Assembly: GCA_009760855.2 (NCBI GenBank)
Contig: WPIO01000112.1
Location: forward strand, 207,001 to 271,000
Length of the DNA stretch: 64,000 nucleotides
DNA from: Cristatella mucedo
Lineage: Eukaryota > Bryozoa > Phylactolaemata > Cristatellidae
Direction of reading: 5' to 3'
The notes under the pieces were generated by a model, which made no database searches, was not told the DNA's origin, and was given only the letters and a program-made list of their open reading frames with translations. Below are positions 10,390 to 22,199 of this stretch, piece after piece. Positions within the stretch are counted from its first letter, which is position 1, and the number at the start of each line of letters is the position of its first letter. The position numbers were made by a program, and so were the translations under genes.

Positions 10390-11945
10390 TATATATTGTT
10401 TCGCTCCTTGATTTCTGAGCGCATTTTCGGGCCTACCAGCATCGTGCACTTTGTGCGGCGAGCCTTTGAAACGTCACCCTCCGTCGCCATCAAATAGACT
10501 CGACGACCGTTGACATTTGTTACGCTACGATATGGACGCTCTTCGTTGCTACCTTCGTGTTCCGCTCCTGTCGGAATGCTTCGGTACTTTGGCATTGGCT
10601 CTGCACCGTCCTGCAAAGTCGCGTTCAACTTTACTTTACTTTACCTACGCGTTCCTGTTTCGGGATTCCTGGCCAATGCCCATTTGCTCCTGATTTCTAC
10701 GTTTGAACACCAGACAGTGATCAACCAGGTCGCTGCTATCGTTAAAGTCATTAAAGCCGTATCGCCGATTTGGCGACAGAAGCTAAATGGCCTCACATCA
10801 GATGGGGATACGATGACTGGACGCCATGGCGGTGTCATTACCCTTCCCGAGCAGGAAGCTGCCCATCGTGTCTCGCGTGTTTGGTGCCCGCCACATCAGA
10901 TGGACTTAGTCGTGAAGAAAGGCTTTGCCGACAATAATGATGGCGACTTCGTTAAGCAAGCCCACTGATTAATTACTCACCTTCATCGCCCAGAGAACTT
11001 GATTACGGAGATGCGCTCTACGTGTCCGAAGCTAACCAATCATTGGCTCCCCATGCGAAATTCTTTGTCAGGGCTGTTACAACACCGCATTTGAATTTTC
11101 CATCATATTCTGGAGAAGGAGTGGTGGATTACGGCGTCACTGGTTGCAGCTGTGTGCAGGGTTGTCAACGTTCCTTACATCAAGCTGCAGTCGCGAGATC
11201 TCATCATCGCCCAGCGACGTTCCGAGATCGAGAAGCTGATCGCCCATCTACCTTGGTTATTCACAATTGACCTAACTGGCGAAGATGGTGCGGCAGATGC
11301 AATCGGAGTTTGACGACTAACTATTCCCTTTCACTCGGTTCAAAAACTTATTTAGGATCGGGGGACCGGGGAACATTCTTCCGTGACCAACTCAATGCGC
11401 TCAATAACTATCAAAGTCGTGCAGTTGTCACAATCCTAGGAACGTTTATCGTGAGCGCCGATTGAAGGAGTTGTGCGAATCCAAGCGGAACGCGACAGTT
11501 CTAGTAATGCGGCAGCTTGTGACGCACCTCCAGTGATACCGGCCGAGCTGCTCGCACTTCGTTCGCGTGACTTCAATTCTTGTGTCCTCGATCCTCACCG
11601 TGATCGCCTAGCCCAGTTTTGGACTGCTCTATGATTGAGGCTATTGAGCAGGGGCAGCGCCATCTTGTGGCTAACGGTGCCATAAAGTCGGCTATTGCCA
11701 GGCACGACGAGTCGACGGATTTCAATACTGCACGGGATGACGTTGAACGTCTTTCCCCTGAATCTTCATACAAACACCTGCGTCAGTTCTGCGGCGGATT
11801 GACATCCGCTTTCGCCAACACTACGTCGGTCGAGTCGGACTTCTCTGTGCTTAATTGGGAAAAGGACGACCGCACCAATCTGACATCATTAGCTTTGGAG
11901 GGCATCTCGCAGGCGAAGCAGTTTGATCGCCTGTCAACGCTTTAG
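10390..11945 (+). pseudogene. hAT-type transposase, decayed
   Basis: Three pieces in one direction, in different frames. First piece, around 10700-10968: TSDGDTMTGRHGGV, then RVWCPPHQMDLVVKKGF, the block around the second catalytic Asp and CxxH of hAT relatives. Second piece, around 11125-11310: a frame reading SRDLIIAQRRSEIEKLI. Third piece, 11619-11945: NTTSVESDFSVLNWEKD plus LTSLALEGI, the C-terminal dimerisation region. Frameshifts and stops separate the pieces, so this copy cannot make transposase. I could not define terminal inverted repeats or an 8-bp target duplication. Confidence 0.75.
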
Positions 11946-12230
11946 AGTTTAAATGCTTTTACGCCGTTTACACCAGTTGATGCTTTTCGCGCAGGCTTAA
12001 TTAAGTGTCGTTTTACTCGTCGCACTGATACGCTGTCTGGTGTGACGCCGAATTTAAGGGTCGGCGTCGCGGCAAAAATAGGAAAATTTCGTTGAATTCG
12101 GCAAATGCCGAATTTAAGCAGGTCTGCCCTACTGACTGTCAAGAGCAGATTTATTAGTCACTAAAAAAGATCTTATTAGGAGGATAAATGAAAGCGCCTT
12201 TCAGAAATATGTTTGCTTCGCGAGTTTCAA
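11946..12230. other. Unrecognised spacer after the hAT remnant
   Basis: No recognised features. The hAT right terminus may lie here but was not identified. Confidence 0.3.
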
Positions 12231-12233
12231 ACA

Positions 12234-12234
<1 letters not shown>

Positions 12235-12266
<32 letters not shown>

Positions 12267-12330
12267 ACTAAATAAAGCGCCCTTAGAGAACTAAATCTCT
12301 TTCTAGGCGCCTTACATTTTAACCAGCTTT
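12235..12330 (-). mobile_element. LINE-B 3-prime end with (ATA)n tail
   Basis: An (ATA)n run at 12235-12264 is followed by aaagcgcccttagagaacta and tttctaggcgccttacat, the LINE-B hairpin on the minus strand. Confidence 0.65.
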
Positions 12331-13531
12331 GCTGCCAACGCCTCTACACTTTCCACAATGTTTGAACTGAGTGGGATCCGATTTTTAAGTCTCCAGTCTT
12401 GCCGATTCTTGTAAAATTTTTCGCAAAAAGATGGCTTGGGTGCCCGCGCTTAGACTTCCACGCCAAAGTACTTTCCATCGAACTGCACTGCAGTGCGTCA
12501 CATCCGCGGACAAAATGGCCGGAGCGCAGGGGTCGACAGTATTGTAGTGCCAGCACTAAATCAGTCTTTTTATTTTTTATAAAATTATAAAATAAATTGT
12601 AAATTCTCTGCAGATCTAGACAATTTAAAACACGTTTTAAAATGCATACTTTAAGATAAATTATAAGTTAACGCTCCACTTGTTTATAAATTAACGCTCC
12701 TCTTGTTGCGTGAACGAAACCTACAGGAGTGCTGACAATTTTTTAATTTGCCCGTTAACTGTGTAGTGCACCACCCTTGTAAAGAATTACATGTAGATTC
12801 TATGTATGCATGTACATTGCTTACCAAAGATACGAGCAACAAGGAATTTTAATTTCAGCTATGTGAGAGTGCATATTACAGCTACATGTGCAAATTAGCA
12901 AATTTGCTCCCCCTCACCCTTTTTTTACATGGAACTCACCGTTGCTGTGCCGTCTTAACAGTACTAACACTATATAAATGCGCATAATGTAAGCGTGACG
13001 TTTGAAGCGATGCCGGACTTGCTAAAAAATTTAGTTTAGTATAGGTTTCGACATACAGGCGTATCTCAAAAGTTCTCTAACACTGCTGCCTAGACCGTTA
13101 GATCTTTCGTCTTTGTCAAAGAGTAGGGATGTACGTTATATTTCTATCAATTGCTCCTCCCATAAATGGATATTAAAAGTGGTTGACCGCAACGAGACGT
13201 GTAAGGGTAGTCACCAAATCACCGGTCTTGAAAGTGACCTTGAAATTTACCTTGAAATTGCGAACAAAAAGCCAAAGCTCCTCCAGCAAAGGCGACTAAT
13301 CGCTAAATCTCTTGGATTTTCGACAAACCTTGCAAAAATTCATCACCAGCTGAAACCGCTCAATGTCTTTTTTCTGCAGCTCTGCCTAATGCAAATCATA
13401 GTAGTCTAGCCTTAACAGAGCCAGAGAGATAGTAAGATTTGTATAGCCTCGTTGTAGATAACCCCAAATCTCCAACATAGATCGAACATAATGGCTCGCT
13501 GCTGAAAATAGATACTAGCTGATTTAACAGC
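12331..13531. other. Unrecognised DNA
   Basis: About 1.2 kb. A plus-strand open frame at 13113-13409 (98 residues) has no recognised domain. Nothing else can be supported. Confidence 0.3.
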
Positions 13532-13655
13532 CTTTTTTGTATAGCGACAGAAGAGCCTTACGGCTATCACCACCGCTTGCAGCGTTGATAAAGGATCGCC
13601 CACTGCAGGATTCAAACCCACGACATTGGGGCTGAGGTCGTGTAAAGTAACTGAA
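13532..13655 (-). mobile_element. SINE-2, second copy
   Basis: In reverse complement it reads gtgggtttgaatcctgcagt (B box), then gggcgatcctttatcaacgc and gctcttctgtcgctatacaa, matching the copy at 5770-5915 in order and spacing. Confidence 0.6.
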
Positions 13656-14489
13656 GTTGGCAAGTTAAGGAAGCTTTCAAAACGTAAGTATTTACCCAAG
13701 GGGACACGTACGTTGTGAGCGGAGAATGACTGTCGCACCGTGGCATCACTAGTTAAGAGAACCAAGTCCCCTAGTCCCGACGCACTCTTGTGATTGCTTA
13801 TGCGTAGCAGTTCAGTTCAATAGTCGTTGTATTAAGAAAACTGGCCGACATCCAGGATCAAATGCTTGCAAAGGCAGATATTTAGCCTATCAGTCGCTGC
13901 AGAGCTTTCTTATTTAGAAACAAAAAACTACAGCTGGTGAGGGTAGCGCCGTAACAAAAGAGTGAAAGACAGAGCGCGCCGACAAACGCGTGCAGTACTG
14001 GCAACTCCGAAAAATGCGCGAACGGCAAAAGCGCGTTTTTATAAAAATATAAAAACTGAGGTATGATATATATTATTTAACTGGCTTCTTGTCATCCAAA
14101 CCAATTACGATTATATCGATAAGAAACAAATTTCACACTATGCGGCTGGTGCGGAAGTAATAAGTGCGTTTAGATTCGTCATGCATTTATAATTTAAACT
14201 CCGAACCCAGCAAATATATTGTCGGATTTTGTGTAAGCCGGTCAGAAAAATTGTTCTACCATTTTTTCTGGAAAGCAACCAGTTGGATGCCTGCGATCCT
14301 CAACAGAATTCTTGGGGGCAGGCGGCAAGGTTCAGATCTTCAATTTTGCAATAGAATATTGCGACGACGAAAATCTGCGAATGCACGTCAAAATAATATT
14401 AGCTCTGAGCTTTGTTTCTGCAGCGGATGTTCCTGCTTCTATTGACGAATTGGCCGACGATTGCTATCCTCTAACTGCTCTGCACCATT
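13656..14489. other. Unrecognised DNA
   Basis: No domain, exon or repeat recognised. A 93-residue frame at 14164-14445 looks like chance. Confidence 0.3.
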
Positions 14490-15345
14490 GATCAAGAAGA
14501 CCTTTATATTGGCTCGCAGGCTTAGAGGTTGACGTGGGAATCCAAGATTTAATTTGCAACTGTGGAATGTGTAGAGTACAACGAATAACTGCGATACAGC
14601 TACAATTTCCACAATACACGTCAGAACACTGCAGATTGTATACCAATTCATGCTTAACGGTGTGATGGGTTAACTCAGATAATGTCATCCAATGGCGCTT
14701 GCGCGTTCCCGTGCTGAGGCCTCAATTGACTCAGTTTAGCCAGCCTATTTACAAATTCAAATGGCGATGCGGCTACGATTTCTACGAAAAATTCGCGTAA
14801 CTGTGATTTTTATTCCAAATTATAGAGAGCGGCATGCCGCATATACCCACCAAACTTCATGGGTTCACCCTTGCGCGTTCTCAGACTATGGCTTCTGACG
14901 ACCCTGCCCAAATGGCTACCTGCATTGTCCAACTGCGATACAACAGCTATTTCTACAAAAAGCTTCGCGAAACTGTGATTTAGAATCCAAACTATAGCAA
15001 GCAATGGTCCAGTTTAACCGACCAAAGTTCATGCGATTGCACTTTCGCGATCTCATTCTATGCCTTCCAATGGCCCGGGCCAGCCAGCCTCCCTAAATAT
15101 TGAAACTGCGATACAGCTACAATTTTTCAAATGTTTGTATGATTACGGTTAGATTAAGTAGAATAGAAAATTTTTTTTGGTTTATTCACCTAATTTCATG
15201 ACAATGGACGGGCGTGTTCTAATGCTATGGCCTCCAATAGTTCAGGCCTTCAGAGGCCATAGCATTGTATTGCATCAGCGCAATTGCAAAGAATTGGTGA
15301 ATAAACGAGCAACACTGCTTTCCATAATCATCAATAAAAAAACGT
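14490..15345. repeat. Satellite-like tandem array, ~170-bp period, with an inversion
   Basis: The phrase aactgcgatacagctacaat recurs in diverged form at about 14586, 14754, 14931 and 15102, spaced 168-177 bases. Between the repeats a second shared phrase (ccaaacttcatgggttcacc or close variants, then a cttctga/ccttcca stretch) recurs. Near 15235 the orientation flips (see the inverted repeat). Monomers are strongly diverged, so the array is old. Confidence 0.65.
15221..15266. repeat. Perfect 14-bp inverted repeat at satellite orientation switch
   Basis: aatgctatggcctc (15221-15234) faces gaggccatagcatt (15253-15266) across an 18-base loop. Further out, tttattcacc at 15181-15190 is matched by ggtgaataaa near 15295, so the palindrome extends imperfectly and marks a head-to-head junction of array units. 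Confidence 0.75.
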
Positions 15346-15680
15346 AGCTTCATGGCGCCTATTGATAGAATAGGAGGTACATCGAAGTTCAAAAATGCAG
15401 AGCGGGCCGATTTATTGTAGGCCACTGCATGACATCAGACGCAGGCTGTAGCATGACATTTGGTTAGTAAACTCGGAACACTGTTTTGCTGTAACACGAA
15501 ATCAAAACAACCGCAGCTGCTTGACGCTTATTGTGTAAATGGCAGCTGTATCGCCGTTCAATTGTTTACAGAGGCTGACTTGTCGGGACCATTGGAAGCG
15601 ATAGCGTAAGAGCGCCTATCATACATCACATTTATTTCTAGATACTCAGTCTCGCGTACACGTCGCTTCAGAGACATCGC
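15346..15680. other. Unrecognised spacer
   Basis: No gene or known repeat visible. Confidence 0.3.
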
Positions 15681-15850
15681 CTCCTACATTGCTCCTACAT
15701 TGCTCCTACATTGCTCCTCTATTGCTCCTCTATTGCTCCTACATTGCTCCTATATTGCTCCTACATTGCTCCTACATTGCTCCTACATTGCTCCTACATT
15801 GCTCCTACGTTGCTCCTACATTGCTCCTACATTGCTCTTACATTTTGCTC
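15681..15850. repeat. Minisatellite, 11-bp unit CATTGCTCCTA, about 15 copies
   Basis: Near-perfect head-to-tail copies of an 11-bp unit with a few single-base variants (tctattgctcc, tatattgctcc, cgttgctcct). Because 11 is not a multiple of 3 and the unit holds no stop in any forward frame, all three plus-strand frames stay open and give the same Leu/His/Cys/Ser/Tyr/Ile/Ala/Pro peptide. These open frames are a by-product, not genes. Confidence 0.9.
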
Positions 15851-16334
15851 TCGAATCAGGAGCGTCTTTGCCTCTTTTCGCGTCGGCTTCTACGCCTTAA
15901 AATAAAATCTCTTGGAGCTCGGGCCTGAAGTTTCAATGCTGCAATTTAGGATGGAAATTTGTTGCCGGCCTATACGACTACACTCGCACTGACTTGGCAT
16001 CACTTAAGTCTCAGGCGATAAAGCAGTCGTTTCTCATAACTGGCCCTCCGCCTTAGCGACTGTGTCTGCTTGTTTTTTTCTGCGTGCTTTTTGCGCTTAC
16101 CTGCGCCGGATTGCTTGTGCTTACCTGCGCCCGATTCGGCGCAAAGTTACTAAAGTCAGAGGTCGGGTCAAGCGCACGCTTTCACGGCTCGCATCGCAGC
16201 AACCGACGGGTCATCGGCCATCGGCCTCGAGCGCCTCGTCGCAGCTTCGTCTCAAACTCCAGTCGAGGCCGCCGCTGCGGCTGCTCGGCGGCGGAGCCCA
16301 AACAGCCAGCCAATCAGCAGCAGCCACGCTTGAG

Positions 16335-16469
16335 CCCACGCATGCGCTACCCGCGCCGCCGCCCGAGTCGAACGGCGCGCGCGCGCGCGGTGTCCCGGGC
16401 GGACTTTCGGGGACTTGGTGGATATCATTGAGCCGCCTGAGCTCTACAGTGCGGACCTCCTCCTCGACG
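16335..16469 (+). CDS. Candidate GC-rich host exon, unknown protein
   Basis: Inside a strongly GC- and CpG-rich patch (about 16060-16470) one plus-strand frame reads DLVDIIEPPELYSADLLLDG and stops being exon-like at a good splice donor (ctcgacg|gtaaacagg, exon end 16469). The 5-prime limit is only the preceding in-frame stop near 16335. The acidic, well-balanced segment and the donor make it look like a real exon, perhaps a first coding exon beside a CpG-rich promoter. I do not recognise the protein. Two other frames across the patch are longer but Arg/Pro/Ala-rich, as expected from base composition. If real, it might belong to the plus-strand gene whose later exon is at 61879, but nothing shows that. 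Confidence 0.35.
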
Positions 16470-16555
16470 GTAAACAGGTTTCATTCGTGATCAGGATCCT
16501 TCCCTCGCCCATTCTAGGAAGATCAAGTCCTGATCCTAGCTCTGCTTGAATGGCT

Positions 16556-17655
16556 GTCGCGCGGAACTCTTGGTGTGATGGGCGCGCGCTCTACGCTTGG
16601 ACTGTTGCGCTGCGATTGGAGCCGTGTTTGACTGGCTCTTGCGTCAATTTTTGTAAATTTCTGTACAAGGGAGTCTTTCTCTGCGGTGGTTTAGATGCTT
16701 TGACTTCGATTGGAGCCAGTTCGCGATGCATTACATTTGGGCGTCATACATTTGTCATGCAGTCACACACTTGCGTGTGGAGTGGGCACCTAATTCTCAC
16801 GGTGCCAGTAGTTAGCTTAATAGGTTTTAATAGGTGCACTCTTTGACCACCTCTCGTATTTTATTAACGATCTAGGTAGCTGGATGTGGAGTATAGGATT
16901 TTACGCTTATTTTGTGCGCATATATGAATTTAGCTTGCACTAATCTGCCCAGAGGGCGTTCAAATACTGCCTGGCTCATTCAGAAGCTTGGAGACTACAG
17001 CATGAATGAAGTTTGTGCGAGATTTGCTACAACTTGTGTACAACTTGAGCTCCCAGCCAGTTTCCTAGTTACCTTGATTTTCATTGATCCGTTGTACCTT
17101 TGAAACTAAACGTATGACCCCTTGAGTAAGTTCGGTAATAGTGACTTAAAGTCATCACTTTATCGACATTAAAATTAATAGAGGTCTCAGGAGCCATTTT
17201 TCTGTATAGCGGTCGATCAGAGGGCCTGAAATTTAGCAGAGCGTGCGATCCTACTGAATAAGCGACGTCCTTGGCCAGCGCACGATACCCACGATTCACA
17301 AGGGCTGGCCGCCTATGTAATTTGAAACAGTTGACATCTTCTGTTTCTCGTCCAGTGCAACTTGGGTTCTTCTTTCAGTCTTCCCTCTATATTATTGTGT
17401 CAATCGATTGAAGCGACATAAGATCGTGATCCTTTATTTTTTGTTAATTGTCCAGACTGCCACCTGTGTCGCCGCAGTCGCAGGTCGGATTCATCTTCTT
17501 CTCCTGAAGGCCATCGATCTGTCACTTGGCTCTCGGCTTCTTTGATCCGCGCGGGCTCTTTAGTCTCTTTTAGTGCGTTATAGGCCTGTCGATACGGTAG
17601 TAGGAGAAGTTACCTGACGATAGAAGCAACTTTGCCGGTTGTCCTCAACGGCAGC
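16556..17655. other. Unrecognised DNA
   Basis: About 1.1 kb with no supported feature. Short plus-strand frames at 16550-16846 and 16912-17103 have no recognisable domain. Confidence 0.3.
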
Positions 17656-17712
17656 TTACGCAGTCTGGTAATTGCATGAGGGTGCCAGCTTAGGACGCGT
17701 CATGCGATTTAC

Positions 17713-17967
17713 CTGCATTACGTTTAAGGTGGCCAGAGAGTCTTTAGTGGCTGGCGTTCTGCTGGCAGCGGGCAGGGAAAAACTGTTGGAACTCAAACCT
17801 GGATCCATACTGTGAGCATTGGCTAAGGTCAAGGGCAGGCTCAGCAGGTCCATTACAGGCAGCGGACGATCTCGGCAGGTGTAATCCAGGTAGTGGACGA
17901 ACTCGAGACTCGATACTTTCTGTGACTGGGCGCATAGTAAATCAGCCAGATTGACGCTGATGTTCAT
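17713..17967 (-). CDS. Candidate host exon, unknown protein, minus strand
   Basis: From an ATG at 17967 the minus strand stays open for exactly 85 codons and ends at taatgcag|gtaaatcgc, a strong splice donor in phase 0. The peptide has natural composition: NLADLLCAQSQKVSSLEF, then VHYLDYTCRDRPLPVMDLL, then a Ser/Pro-rich stretch ending LATLNVMQ. An in-frame stop lies 12 codons upstream of the ATG, so it is either a first coding exon or an internal exon with an acceptor just upstream. I do not recognise the family. The frame past the donor continues only a short way. Confidence 0.45.
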
Positions 17968-18703
17968 TATTCCTGGCTCTTGAATTATAACGGCTTGGGA
18001 CTACGGGGTCGAAGTCACATAAAAGCTGACATCATAAAATAGGCGCCAAGTTGTGCTTCCTGAGTTACTATTGGCATTTAAGCTGCTTTGAACACTAGGC
18101 CACAGAGTCATTGGTGTACGTCACAGCCTCTGTTGAACGCCAGTGATCATCTGTTGCTATCACATTATCACATTGGCTTTTCTACGCTACCGAAATAGAC
18201 TGCTATGTTAAATTGTGGACGTTCTTAATCGATGCTGTGCTCCGCTACTGTCGGCCACACACCAGCGTGCGGCGTCGGTGTTGAACGCACAGGTCGCCAG
18301 CGCGAGATACGAGGCTCAGGCGTCACCAGGATTTCCCTCGTGTCGATTTAGACTGGTACCGTTACGGAGGCTGCGTTAGTGACGTAGATCCGTTCGGACA
18401 TGGAAGCCATACACCACAACTGCAATAGCGAGCCCATTTGGGATTGGCTTTGAATGAGGGGTCCCCTCTGGGAGTGCATATGCCTCGGAAGGGTTTTACC
18501 GAAAAAGCTCGGTTTCGCTCTGCCCTAACCCTCCTGAGGCACGTAGCGAGCAGCAGCAGCAGGCAAAGCTTACCAGTGAGCAGTTGGTAGAAAGGACGAA
18601 TACGCTCAACTGTCAATCTCGGTGTGGGAATTGTGGGCAGACGTCGATGCATAGACATCGCCCGAGACATGGGGTGCTTCCTCGCCCTCTCACCAGCAGT
18701 CTA
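17968..18703. other. Unrecognised DNA
   Basis: A minus-strand frame at 18362-18670 has no recognised domain. No known repeat. Confidence 0.3.
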
Positions 18704-19366
18704 TCATGTAATGTATCTCCGTCTGTAACTCCCCAATCATAAAGACCATGTGAGTGTTACGCAGGATAGTTTTGTATGGCGCACTCACAGCCTTAGCGGC
18801 TTTCGGTACGCATTCGGTAGCCAACAGACTTCGTCTCACGCAACAAAGAGAAAGTGGGAAGCATAGCAGAGTCAGGAGAGCAGTTGAGGTAGTGAGTAGC
18901 TTAGAAGTAGCAGTTCATTACCGTTGAAAAAGATGTGCCATAGTCGGCAGTAGGAGAGTAGATGTCGTTGCGTTAGAATTGTGGAAGCGAGTTCCACAGT
19001 CTAGGACCTGCAGAGCTAAAGCTTCTGTCGCCAACTGTCTTTAAGCGGAGGAATGGGACAGTTAATTTATTGTCCACACAGGACCTGAGGGCGCGAACAG
19101 GCTGAAACTGATGCAGCAGTTCAGCTAGGTACGAAGGAGCCAAGCCGTGGCGAGCCTTGTGGGTCAGCTCAAGAACTTTGCTCTGTATCCTTTGCTCAAC
19201 TGGCAACCATCCTAGCTCTTTCAGCAGAGGTGACACGTGTTCAAACCACTAGGACTTGAAGACCAGCCTTGCAGCCATATTCATAGTCCGCTGTAGTGGC
19301 ATAATAGCTTTCTTTGGTAGCCCAGCCAAAAGGGAATTACAATTATCAAGCCGAGACAGAACTAAA
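18704..19366 (-). mobile_element. LINE-A 3-prime fragment
   Basis: It starts on the plus strand with the reverse complement of the LINE-A tail (catgtaatgtatctccgtct), then the C-terminal RT polyprotein: ELGWLPVEQRI, ARHGLAPSYLAELLHQ and SFSSAGPRLWNSLPQF. The frame is open over 18973-19236 and continues in another frame (19249-19470). It ends abruptly at 19366 where LINE-B sequence begins. Confidence 0.8.
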
Positions 19367-19500
19367 GAGCTAAAAAGCGAGTTACAGAACCTTGAAATCG
19401 ATACGCTGCTTAACTGGGAGCCAGCGCATGTTGGCAAGAAATGGTGTGATGCGGCAACTGCGACACTCACGACAGATACGCCTAGCTGCAGTTTTCCACA
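19367..19500 (-). mobile_element. LINE-B internal fragment
   Basis: In reverse complement it encodes the LINE-B thumb region (the LHWLPV-type stretch; plus-strand cagaaccttgaaatcgatac matches other copies). It forms a direct A/B chimera with the LINE-A fragment, either by nested insertion or template switch. Confidence 0.55.
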
Positions 19501-19944
19501 GAATGATTACGGCTATGCAAACAATCCTTGCCTAAAACTGAAGCTCACTTCATGCCAGATGAAACAAATCTGTGTTGCATTACTGCTATGATCAAAGTGT
19601 TAATCAAAAAATATAAATCTATTTATGTGATTCCTATTCTAATAATCAAACCATTGCCTAATAATTTTAAATGTCAATTACTTTACCAGAGCACATCGCA
19701 ATAACTCATTTGTGTCGCAAATTACTGAAATAGATAGGACATTCAGACACAGTGTATTGGCCGCTAGTCCGTTGCCCTACTACAACCAAGTATTTGCTAG
19801 TGCTCACACTTAATTTCACTTAGTAATGGCATTTGAAAGTACTGGGTTATGGAAATATTATACGATACGAAGCTAAAACACACAGATTTCAAAGCTATTG
19901 TGGTTAGAGTGTAGCTACATTTATAACGTGTCAAGTAACTAGAA
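19501..19944. other. Unrecognised AT-rich spacer
   Basis: No supported feature. Confidence 0.3.
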
Positions 19945-20379
19945 ATGCACCAAGTTCTCTTAGGATATGAAAGTATATCATATTATTTGAATTAATTATA
20001 ACAATACCGAGCCGTGCATAACTAGTTTCGGGGTTCGTTGTATTAATGCTTATAGGCCATTAAGTAACATAGACCAGGCAGATAAATGCAGGTGCTGTAC
20101 TAGAGCTTGCTCGTCGTTCGTCCTTGCACTGACTAGTGATGCCTTCTTACAACGTAAGCTAGATACTGCGAGGTGCTGAATCGCTGGATTTTTTTAATTG
20201 AATCCGAGGTATCATAATGCTACGAATTATAATAATTGGTCATTTTATGGTGCCATAAGAGAAATGCACCTCTATTCAGTTGCTTTAAAACCCATTAAAA
20301 GGAATCAGTAAACTGATTAGTCTCATGTATGTTGTCATTCTAAGACAAGTATGCACCAGCAGTTTAAGAATCGTGGTTA

Positions 20380-21340
20380 GGCCAGCATGCTAAAGCAAAC
20401 ACATTGATAACCACTCGGTCGCGGGTTTTTAGGACCTCTGGCTACCGATGCGCACTGAATCAAGCACGTAAGAGCACGAAAGATACTTGAGGCAAGAACA
20501 TACAACTGCCACTTGGCTAATTGAAAAGCTGACCGGAACAGAGGCTCCTTTAGCTGAGACTCAAGCGATGCTAAGTCAGTGCAGGTAGTACCCGAAGCCA
20601 GAAGCCTGTTAGGAACTTTCGGCGAATACGGACTACAGGCCCGGCCACCAAACGATTTCTGCTTAGTGCGAGTCTCGGTGATGCGACTGGAAATCGACAA
20701 GCTGATGATGCAAAAGTTCAGTTTAGAAGGAAAGACGCGGCTAAGTTAGGCGTGTAGACGCAAGTGAGGCAACCTGTAAGCCAGACTGACAATCTTGGTC
20801 AATTCGACGCTTGCTAAGGAGCGACAGAAGGTTACAGGGACGCTGGGTCCTTTGGCAGCAGTTGTTGCTGTGTGTTGCAACTTGTCGCTGTGTTCCGACA
20901 GGCCAGAGGTCCTGCCAAGTTTGACCCCAGAATATCACGAGTACTAATTGGCCAGTTGTACTTTCGGCTACAGAGAGGTCAGAGGGAGACCAGCACCTCT
21001 AATGGTCGTTGACTTGACATTGATTGATTTATCTACTGGACTGGTCAGGTATCCAGGCTTGCTCGCTCTTTGCTGCTGACGCGTTCGTTCTCCTTCGGCA
21101 TACCTACCTGTTTTGAGACGTCTTCTGCGACTCGCAAGCTGCGTTTCAAGTGCAGCGTCATCGCGATATGCCACGTGACTTGCCACGTACCAAGTGCTGC
21201 GTTTGTGATTAAGGATTCCAGCGAACAGGCTGCTGCTACGTATTTTAACTTCGCACCCCAGCTAAGTCTTTCTCCGACATGCGAGGCGGCGGTCCCTACA
21301 CAGAAACCCGCTTGACATTAGCGCCCGGTCCAGGTCAACC
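20380..21340 (-). mobile_element. LINE-C 3-prime region
   Basis: The minus strand has a CR1/L2-type C-terminal stretch (SFGGRACSPYSPKVPNRLLA then LASLESQLKEPLFRSAF) preceded, at higher coordinates, by DNA shared with four other copies (near 25230, 30510, 41000 and 46070). A region at 21070-21315 keeps an open plus-strand frame of 81 codons in several copies. No complete RT is present. Confidence 0.55.
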
Positions 21341-22195
21341 GAATAACCAGGGTCGATGCTCTCAGTGAACTCAGGCCGCTGGGCGTCACAAGCGTTTCTG
21401 AGCCGGTAAGTGCCGGGTTGGTAGGACTAGGCCTGCTAGATTTGGCAACAAAGCCGTTGTTGCCAGAAACTAACTAAACGAACTTAAGTCCAGAATCCTT
21501 GCATAAGAACATCCAAATCCCGCAATTGTACGAATGCGCCTTGGCGACCAAATGTAGAGCTCGAAATAGTACTGGTTCTCGCCTGAGTGCCACAAAACCG
21601 GTGAAGCAGGCGGTAGTATGCTTGATCTCAGCAAATATACCACCATATAGAAGTGATATACATATATTTATCAACCAGGAACCTCGGGAGCTGCTAAGGC
21701 AAAGGAAATATATATGGTCGGATGTGGTTAAGTCGCGAATCAATCTTGCAATTATCTCCTTAACTAATTTATAATGTAAATATCATACAGCATTTTGTAT
21801 TGCTGTTACGATACGTTAAAATCAAGTGCTATAATATTGTCAGCACAATAAACAGTGACAAGATCCAATGAACACAACGGTAGCACGTTCGGTGCCGTTC
21901 GATGACTTTCCGTGTAACATAAGCTAGTACGAAAGAAAACCATCGCTTATATCGATCGGCGTCGTATATGACATCAGAAGAGACGTTGCAAAAATTCACT
22001 CATCTTCACATGCTTCCTTTGCAAGTATAGAGAGCACTGAGGTGCACCTCTTTTACCAAGCCATACCTTTGCTGATAGAGTGTGCGAGAACTTGGGGTGT
22101 AAGGAAGCGGGCGTGAATTCAAACTCTCGAAGAAACAACACACACGCATACCTGATAAATGAGTGCTTGCACGTTGACATGATCGCCAATGTCAC
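21341..22195. repeat. Dispersed repeat block shared among the units
   Basis: 21436-21610 (ttggcaaca...gtgaagcaggcg) recurs at 26637, 31580 and 47100. 21640-21990 (gatctcagcaaatatacc onward) recurs near 35430 and 53520. There is no coding content I can recognise. Confidence 0.5.
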
Positions 22196-22199
22196 CTTT

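Noticed and set aside
15681-15928. Three overlapping Leu/His/Cys-rich frames
   Set aside because: They come from the 11-bp minisatellite, which is open in all forward frames.
16062-16490. Two Arg/Pro/Ala-rich frames of 115 and 142 codons
   Set aside because: They owe their length to GC-rich composition; the acidic third frame ending at a splice donor is the better candidate.
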